Assembly: GCA_005884985.1 (NCBI GenBank)
Contig: VAYK01000109.1
Span: forward strand, 1-9,965
From: Actinomycetota bacterium
Lineage (GTDB): Bacteria; Actinomycetota; Thermoleophilia; Solirubrobacterales; 70-9
Direction of reading: 5' to 3'
Length of the DNA: 9,965 nt
The notes beneath the pieces are model-generated. The model was given only the letters and a program-made list of their open reading frames with translations, did not search any database and had not been told where the DNA came from. A program made the translations under genes and the position numbers. This document shows positions 6,066 to 9,965 of the stretch, piece after piece (position 1 is the stretch's first letter; every line of letters begins with the position of its first letter).

Positions 6066-6632
6066 CTAGCGCCTGAAGTTCAGGTAGAAGCGGCTCGGCG
6101 TGGGCTCAGTCTGGCCCTGGTACTTGCTGCCCGCCTCGCCCGCGCCGTAGGGGCGCTCGACGGGCGAGTCCAGGCGCACGAACGAGATCTGGCCGATCGG
6201 CATCGCGTAATAGATAGTCACTGGCAGGTTGGCGACGTTGGAAAGCTCCAGGGTTAGGTTGCCCTCGAACCCAGGGTCCACGAAGCCGGCGGTTGAGTGG
6301 ATGAGCAGGCCAAGCCGGCCCAAACTCGACTTCCCTTCCAAGCGAGCCACGATGTCGTCGGGAAGCCGCACCCGCTCCAGCGTCTGCCCCAACACGAACT
6401 CGCCCGGGTGGAGGATGAAAGGGTCCTCGTCAGTGATCTCGACCGCCTCGGTGAGTCCCTCCATCGGCTGACGCACGTCGATGAACGGATAGCGCGCGTT
6501 GTTGAAGACCCGGAAGCGCCGGTCCACGCGCACGTCGACGCTCGACGGTTGCACCATCGCCTCGTCGAACGGATCGAGGACGATCCGCCCGGCCTCGATC
6601 TCCGCCTTGATGGTGCGGTCGCTGAGGACCAT
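6066..6632 (-). CDS. dcd: dCTP deaminase, probably the bifunctional dUMP-forming type
   Basis: A 188-residue enzyme of the trimeric dUTPase fold. Conserved blocks are MVLSDRTIKAEIEAGR, the DPFD...MVQPSSVDVR segment (20-35), FRVFNNARYPFIDV, FILHPGEFVLGQTLE (72-86), EGKSSLGRLGL (99-109), HSTAGFVDPGF (112-122), the catalytic Glu129 region TLELSNVANLP, and the C-terminal lid GSKYQGQTEPTPSRFYLNF. By recall it closely follows Mycobacterium tuberculosis Dcd, including Ala115-Gly116 in the HSTAGF loop. That enzyme deaminates dCTP and hydrolyses dUTP to dUMP (EC 3.5.4.30), so the bifunctional type is the better guess over plain EC 3.5.4.13. The product feeds dTMP synthesis and keeps dUTP low. ATG 6632 gives the family N-terminus. 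It heads the tat gene run. Confidence 0.96.
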   Translation of the reverse strand: MVLSDRTIKAEIEAGRIVLDPFDEAMVQPSSVDVRVDRRFRVFNNARYPFIDVRQPMEGLTEAVEITDEDPFILHPGEFVLGQTLERVRLPDDIVARLEGKSSLGRLGLLIHSTAGFVDPGFEGNLTLELSNVANLPVTIYYAMPIGQISFVRLDSPVERPYGAGEAGSKYQGQTEPTPSRFYLNFRR

Positions 6633-6848
6633 CTAGATCTCAGCCAGTCTATTCGCGCCCTCCGCCAGGCCCCGGCGATCGGCCATCCGAGCGCCCCGGC
6701 GGACTCCGGATTTGCGCCTGGGATCCCTCCCCTAAAGCATCTTGGGCCCACCGCCGATAGAGCATGCGAAGTGGCAGAGCGGCAGACAGAAAGACATGGC
6801 CGGACCGCCCTGGAGGGTGGCCTCGAGCCAAGCATCTTCGAGGCGCGG
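6633..6848. other. Divergent intergenic region between dcd and the zinc-ribbon gene
   Basis: About 216 bases that should hold promoters for the leftward dcd-tat run and the rightward zinc-ribbon gene. Open frames crossing it are antisense or Arg/Pro-rich shadows. I see no clear promoter boxes. A stretch at 6773-6795 looks faintly like the start of a class II tRNA but does not fold, and is rejected below. Confidence 0.45.
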
Positions 6849-7166
6849 TTGGCGACTACGACCCGGCGGCGGCGTGATGACCTCCACGTCTGCCCGTCGT
6901 GCAACTCCGAACTGGTCTATCCGACCGACTGGGCGCCGGCGACCAACCGGCACTGGTAGGTGGCACTGCGCTGCCCCGAGTGCGAGTGGAACGGTGGCGG
7001 CAGCTACAGCCAGCAGATCGTCGACCGCCTCGACGAGGCGCTCGAGCGGGGTACCGAGTCGGTGCTCGAGGATCTGAACGTTCTCATTCGGGCGAATATG
7101 GAGGACCAGATCGACCGCTTCGTCTCCGCCCTCAGCGCGGACCACATCCTCCCCGAAGACTTCTAG
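6849..7166 (+). pseudogene. Small zinc-ribbon protein interrupted by an in-frame TAG
   Basis: One frame reads DLHVCPSCNSELVYPTDWAP, then ATNRHW, then TAG (6957-6959), then VALRCPECEWNGGGSYSQQI and a helical tail that closes with SALSADHILPEDF at TAG 7164-7166. The two CxxC knuckles (C15/C18 and C42/C45, counted from TTG 6849) on either side of the stop form one zinc ribbon. The Asp/Glu-rich helical tail (ERGTESVLEDLNVLIRANME) is coherent. From memory, small proteins of this shape are common in Thermoleophilia; their function is unknown. I chose TTG 6849 because GAGG lies 5 nt upstream and no in-frame ATG is near. A gene finder would report only 6960-7166 (GTG start, 68 residues), which lacks the first knuckle. 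One substitution (for example GAG or AAG to TAG) explains the break; sequencing error is an alternative. Confidence 0.72.
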
Positions 7167-7217
7167 GCCCCGGCTGAGACGCAAACGCCTCCCGGGCTGA
7201 CGACGCGAGTCGCCGCT

Positions 7218-8120
7218 TCAGGAGTACCGCTCGACGACGCCGTCGGCGACCAGCTCGAGGAGCTGGCGCTGGTCGGGTTCGAGCGCCGAGCGTTGCAGGG
7301 CGAGCTTGGCGAGCTTGACGCGCCTGCGGGCGCCTTCTCTCACCTCGTTGAGGACGCCGGTCGCTGCGATCCGGATCAAGGGCAGGGTCACCGTGCCGTC
7401 GAGCAGGTCGGTGCCGCGGGCCTTGCCCGTCCGCTCGGGCGGGCCGGTGACGTCGAGGACGTCGTCGAGGAGCTGGAAGGCGAGGCCGATCTCCCTCCCG
7501 AACGCTCGTAGGGCGGGGCCAGCCCCCTTGCGGCCCTCTCCCGGGCGTCCGATCAGGCATGCGCACTCGAACAGCCGGCCCGTCTTCAGCTCCGAGCGCT
7601 CCAGGTAGCGCTCGGCGGAGATCGAACCATCGAACGCGTCCCGCCGCTGGGCCAACTCGCCGAGCGCCAGCGCCACCGAGGCCATGGACAAGAGCTCTAC
7701 TTGCTTTCGGTCGCCGTCTCTTCCGAGCTCGGCGAAGGCCCGCGAGAAGAGCAGGTCGCCGACCGCCAGCGCGCGGTCGCGGCCGGAGCGCGCGACCACC
7801 GTCGGGCGGCCGCGGCGAAGCGGCGCCGCGTCGAGGACGTCGTCATGGACCAGAGTTGCCATGTGAACGAGCTCGATCGCCGTCGCGGCCCGGATCGCCG
7901 CCTCGCCCGCCCCCGGCCCGGCGCTGAGCAAAACCAGCATCGGGCGCAGGCGCTTTCCCCCGGCGGCCAGCGTCGCCCCGGCGTCGGCGGCGAGACCCTC
8001 ACCGTGGCCCTTGGCCAGTCGCCGCAGGCGCTCCTCGACCGCCTCCATGCGGGCGGGCAGCCACGCCTCGGCCACCTCCATCACCAGCGTCACCGGCGGC
8101 GGGACGATGGTTCGGTTCAC
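7218..8120 (-). CDS. Long-chain polyprenyl diphosphate synthase (menaquinone side chain)
   Basis: A 300-residue trans-isoprenyl diphosphate synthase. It condenses isopentenyl diphosphate onto an allylic primer to make the menaquinone tail. Motifs seen: GGKRLRP (54-60), ELVHMATLVHDDVLD with the first Asp-rich motif D93-D97, then RRGRPT (102-107), GDLLFSRAF, GELAQ (154-158), LKTGRLFE (178-185), and the second Asp-rich motif LLDDVLD (D219, D220, D223). The small residue Ala88 five positions before the first motif matches hepta- and octaprenyl synthases rather than FPP or GGPP synthases, so a C35-C45 product is likely; exact length is inference. It is closest in type to HepT/IspB. GTG 8120 has GGAGA 8 nt upstream. 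It lies 49 nt after menG, completing a quinone-synthesis pair. Confidence 0.94.
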   Translation of the reverse strand: MNRTIVPPPVTLVMEVAEAWLPARMEAVEERLRRLAKGHGEGLAADAGATLAAGGKRLRPMLVLLSAGPGAGEAAIRAATAIELVHMATLVHDDVLDAAPLRRGRPTVVARSGRDRALAVGDLLFSRAFAELGRDGDRKQVELLSMASVALALGELAQRRDAFDGSISAERYLERSELKTGRLFECACLIGRPGEGRKGAGPALRAFGREIGLAFQLLDDVLDVTGPPERTGKARGTDLLDGTVTLPLIRIAATGVLNEVREGARRRVKLAKLALQRSALEPDQRQLLELVADGVVERYS

Positions 8121-8169
8121 GTGGTGTCTCCGATCTCAATCATGGCTACGGGCCCAGCAGGCGCCCGGT

Positions 8170-8928
8170 TCAGCCGCCCTTGGCGCCCGAGTGGATCGCG
8201 ATGATCCCGCCGGCCAGCACCAGGTACCGGACCCGCTGGAGCCCAGCGCCGGCCATCATCGCCGCCAAGCCCTCGGGCGCCGGAAAGCGCTTCACGGATT
8301 CCGGCAGGTACGTATACGCGTCCCGGTTCCCGGCCAGGGCGCCGAGTAACGGCACGACCCGGTCGAACCACAGCGAGTAGAAGTTCGACAACGGGGGTCG
8401 GCGCGGCTGGGTGATCTCGAGGATCACGGCGTGGCCGCCGGGCTTCAGCACGCGGACCATCTCGGCCAGCCCACGCTCGAGGTCAACCAGGTTCCGCACC
8501 CCGAAGCCGACCGTGACGGCATCGAACGACCCCTCCTCGTAGGGCAGCTCCAGCGCGTCGGCCGACTCGAACCGGACCTGGGATGCGCCACGCTCCGCGG
8601 CCTTGCGTCGCGCCAGCTCCAGCATCGCGTCCGAGAAATCGCATCCCACGACGACGCCATCCGGGCCCACCCGCCGGGCCAGCTCGAGGGCCAGGTCCCC
8701 GGTGCCGCAGCACAGGTCGACGGCGGCGTCGCCGGCTCGAAGCTCGGCGCGCCCGGCAGCCCGCTCGCGCCAGCGGTGGTGCATGCCGGCCGTCATCACC
8801 GTGTTCATGAGGTCGTAGACGCCCGCGATGCGGTCGAACATCGTCCGCACCTGAGCGGCGAACTCAGGCGACTCGGGGGACGGCCGGTCGATCGTGTCTG
8901 CTCGGGCGGGCTCCGTCTCGGCCTTCAT
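8170..8928 (-). CDS. menG: Demethylmenaquinone methyltransferase (MenG/UbiE)
   Basis: A 252-residue SAM-dependent C-methyltransferase that performs the last step of menaquinone synthesis. Family landmarks are MFDRIAGVYDLMNTVMTAGM (30-49) with HHRWRE after it, SAM motif I VDLCCGTGDLALEL (70-83), acidic Asp97 in VGCDFSDAML, FDAVTVGFGVRNLVDLERGL (135-154), the motif III region VLKPGGHAVILEITQP (160-175), and the UbiE signature AYTYLPESVKRFP (204-216). ATG 8928 was chosen because upstream open sequence in this frame is antisense-like and overlaps qcrC. The first 20 residues are a charged, variable extension. It sits 59 nt after qcrC and just before the polyprenyl synthase. Since actinobacteria of this kind use menaquinone, MenG is a better name than UbiE. 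Confidence 0.94.
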   Translation of the reverse strand: MKAETEPARADTIDRPSPESPEFAAQVRTMFDRIAGVYDLMNTVMTAGMHHRWRERAAGRAELRAGDAAVDLCCGTGDLALELARRVGPDGVVVGCDFSDAMLELARRKAAERGASQVRFESADALELPYEEGSFDAVTVGFGVRNLVDLERGLAEMVRVLKPGGHAVILEITQPRRPPLSNFYSLWFDRVVPLLGALAGNRDAYTYLPESVKRFPAPEGLAAMMAGAGLQRVRYLVLAGGIIAIHSGAKGG

Positions 8929-8987
8929 TGCGGCGAGGTTACCTCGGGAGCGGCAGGGGCCCCGGGACCACCAGGCCGAGGTGGGCG

Positions 8988-9689
8988 CTACTTCAGCGAC
9001 GCGAGGAAGTCCGCGACGTCGTTGAGCTTCTTCGGCGGGAAGTCCTGGAAGGAGGGCATGACGCCCGGGCCCGCCGCCAGCGAGCGCAGGATCGCATTGC
9101 GGGGGATGCGGGCGCCGATGTGGGTCAGCTCCGGGCCCGGGCCCGCATTGCCGTTGTCTCCCAGCCGGTGACAGGCGAGGCAGCCCGACTGGGCGACGAC
9201 CAGCTTGCCGGGCTCGTATTGGGGGGCCACCTTCACGTCGATGGCCGACGGCGGCCCGGCGACGGCGCCCTTCAGGGTCAGGTAGGCCATCGAGGCCACG
9301 GTCAGCACCAGCACGGTCATGGCGATCGGGCGGCGCTCCGGGCGGCGCTCCGGGCCGCGATCGAAGAAGGGCAAGAGCAGCAGCACGACCATGCCGATCG
9401 TCGGCACGCCGATCGTCGCCAGCGGGACAAGGTAAGACGGCTTGATGACCCGCAGGACCTCGAACAGGAAGAAGAAGTACCACTCCGGGCGCGGCGTGTA
9501 GGTGGTCGTCGTCGGGTCGGCCTTTGGGCCCACCTCGGCGCCGAGCACGAGCGCCATCAGGACGATCATCAGGACCACGATCAGGGCCATGGTCGAGTCC
9601 TTCATCACCGCGTACGGGAAGAAGGGCTTGCCCTCCTTCTTCAAGAGCTCGTATTTGCGGAGGTAGGCCTCCTTCTCGGCGCGGTTCAA
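8988..9689 (-). CDS. qcrC: Menaquinol:cytochrome c reductase QcrC: subunit IV fused to cytochrome c
   Basis: A 233-residue fusion. Residues 1-110 are the C-terminal half of cytochrome b (subunit IV-like), with helices at about 33-50, 72-79 and 88-109. They carry the quinol-oxidation motif PEWY (68-71) in TPRPEWYFFFLFEVLR. A charged loop with a duplicated PERR and another helix (122-139) lead to a cytochrome c domain with CLACH (170-174) for covalent heme c and Met211 (GVMPSF) as likely sixth ligand. The complex passes electrons from menaquinol to heme c while moving protons. TTG 9689 is preferred over an upstream GTG at 9737: GAGGAG lies 5 nt before it and it overlaps the qcrB stop by 4 nt. 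The layout matches Bacillus-type QcrC. Confidence 0.92.
   Translation of the reverse strand: MNRAEKEAYLRKYELLKKEGKPFFPYAVMKDSTMALIVVLMIVLMALVLGAEVGPKADPTTTTYTPRPEWYFFFLFEVLRVIKPSYLVPLATIGVPTIGMVVLLLLPFFDRGPERRPERRPIAMTVLVLTVASMAYLTLKGAVAGPPSAIDVKVAPQYEPGKLVVAQSGCLACHRLGDNGNAGPGPELTHIGARIPRNAILRSLAAGPGVMPSFQDFPPKKLNDVADFLASLK
9331..9354. repeat. Perfect 12-bp tandem duplication inside qcrC
   Basis: CGGCGCTCCGGG occurs twice back to back (9331-9342 and 9343-9354). Read in the qcrC frame it gives PERR-PERR in the loop between two membrane helices. The frame is kept and the loop is not catalytic, so it is probably neutral length variation. Confidence 0.85.
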
Positions 9690-9965
9690 ACCCGCTCCTC
9701 CCTGACGGTGGCCTTCGTCCGCTTCGGCTCCAGCCACGGCGGCGCGGTGGTGCCGAGCTTCACCACCAGGTACAGGTGGGCTCCGATCAGGGCGATGATG
9801 AGCCCCGGCACGATCAGCATATGGATCGCGTAGAAGCGCGCCAGCGTCGTCCCTCCGAACTCGGCGCCGCCGCGTAGGAAGTCGGCGAGGTAGGGGCCGA
9901 CCAACGGTCCGGCGCCGGTGATGTTAACGCCGACCACCGTGGCCCAGAAGGAGCGCTGATCGAAG
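9686..9965 (-). CDS. qcrB: Cytochrome b subunit QcrB of the bc complex (C-terminal 92 residues; N-terminus outside window)
   Basis: The visible fragment is the helix C-D part of a b6-type cytochrome b. It reads FDQRSFWATVVGVNITGAGP, then LVGPYLADFLRGG, then LARFYAIHMLIVPGL and IIALIGAHLYLVV. Two heme-binding histidines (fragment residues 48 and 63) have 14 residues between them. That is the spacing of cytochrome b6 and Bacillus QcrB, whereas mitochondrial-type bc1 has 13. It ends soon after helix D (KLGTTAPPWLEPKRTKATVR, then EERV), as expected when the remaining cytochrome b helices are on a separate subunit, here qcrC. Its stop (TGA 9686-9688) overlaps the qcrC start, so the two are translationally coupled. 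A Rieske subunit gene (qcrA) would be expected upstream, outside the window. Confidence 0.92.
   Translation of the reverse strand, partial: FDQRSFWATVVGVNITGAGPLVGPYLADFLRGGAEFGGTTLARFYAIHMLIVPGLIIALIGAHLYLVVKLGTTAPPWLEPKRTKATVREERV
9695..9700 (-). promoter_or_regulatory. Ribosome binding site that decides the qcrC TTG start
   Basis: GAGGAG on the minus strand, inside the last codons of qcrB, lies 5 nt before TTG 9689. It is the only good Shine-Dalgarno near the qcrC start and supports TTG over the in-frame GTG 9737. Confidence 0.6.

Noticed and set aside
6773..6856. Possible class II tRNA (text like GAAGTGGCAGAGCGGCAGAC)
   Set aside because: The opening resembles a D-arm, but there is no matching acceptor stem, no anticodon arm and no GTTCGA T-loop in the right place.
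6957..6959. Amber codon as evidence of stop-codon reassignment
   Set aside because: TAG ends several intact genes in this window, and no suppressor tRNA or pyrrolysine gene is seen.
6732..7184. Minus-strand open frame of 150 residues opposite the zinc-ribbon gene
   Set aside because: It is complementary to a frame with paired CxxC motifs and a plausible tail. Its own sequence shows no domain.
7167..7217. Terminator between the convergent zinc-ribbon and polyprenyl synthase genes
   Set aside because: Only a 4-bp GCCC/GGGC pairing over a long loop was found, with no T run on either strand.
8958..8963. GC palindrome (GGGGCCCC) between qcrC and menG as a terminator
   Set aside because: It has no loop and no T tract, and menG follows at once on the same strand.
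8929..9483. Long upstream extension of the menG frame (open to a start at 9483, 437 residues in all)
   Set aside because: The extra 185 residues overlap qcrC in another frame on the same strand and are Arg/Pro/Gly-rich with no domain. The menG family N-terminus begins near ATG 8928.
8928..9833. Plus-strand open frame of 301 residues opposite qcrC and qcrB
   Set aside because: Same reason: composition is an antisense shadow of membrane-protein genes that carry clear heme and PEWY motifs.

Overview
The window is high-GC DNA with many non-ATG starts (GTG and TTG). Its gene content fits a deep-branching, aerobic or microaerobic actinobacterium, most likely class Thermoleophilia (Solirubrobacterales/Gaiellales). 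Three things point there: an actinobacterial-type dCTP deaminase, a menaquinone-based bc complex with split cytochrome b, and a small zinc-ribbon protein of a type I associate with these orders from memory. The taxonomic call is inference; no rRNA is present.

Left part (1-3860), mixed accessory genes. A DUF899 thioredoxin-like gene (minus strand, cut by the window edge) is broken by a one-base frameshift. It is divergent from a small cupin gene (plus). Next come a stand-alone cyclic-nucleotide-binding-domain protein and a solitary substrate-binding lipoprotein (both minus), a 419-base stretch with no convincing gene, and a small secreted protein (plus).

Middle (4035-6632), a leftward housekeeping block. 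It reads dcd, tatA, tatC, a membrane-anchored TPR-like protein, then tRNA-Lys(CTT). The dcd-tatA gap is about 27 nt, tatA-tatC 3 nt and tatC-TPR 10 nt, so these are probably one operon. It combines dUMP supply with the twin-arginine export pore. The tRNA lies 36 nt beyond the last gene. Downstream of the tRNA are a short hairpin and two TTGCAA palindromes one helical turn apart.

Right part (6849-9965). A rightward zinc-ribbon gene carries an in-frame TAG exactly between its two CxxC knuckles. It converges on a leftward respiratory block: qcrB (partial), qcrC (subunit IV fused to cytochrome c), menG/ubiE methyltransferase and a long-chain polyprenyl diphosphate synthase. The last two make and finish menaquinone, and the Qcr complex oxidises menaquinol, so the block couples quinone synthesis to its use.

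I see no CRISPR array, transposase, phage gene or rRNA, and no clear undescribed multi-gene system. The points most worth a second look are the amber-split zinc-ribbon gene, the frameshifted DUF899 gene, and the paired palindromes beside tRNA-Lys.
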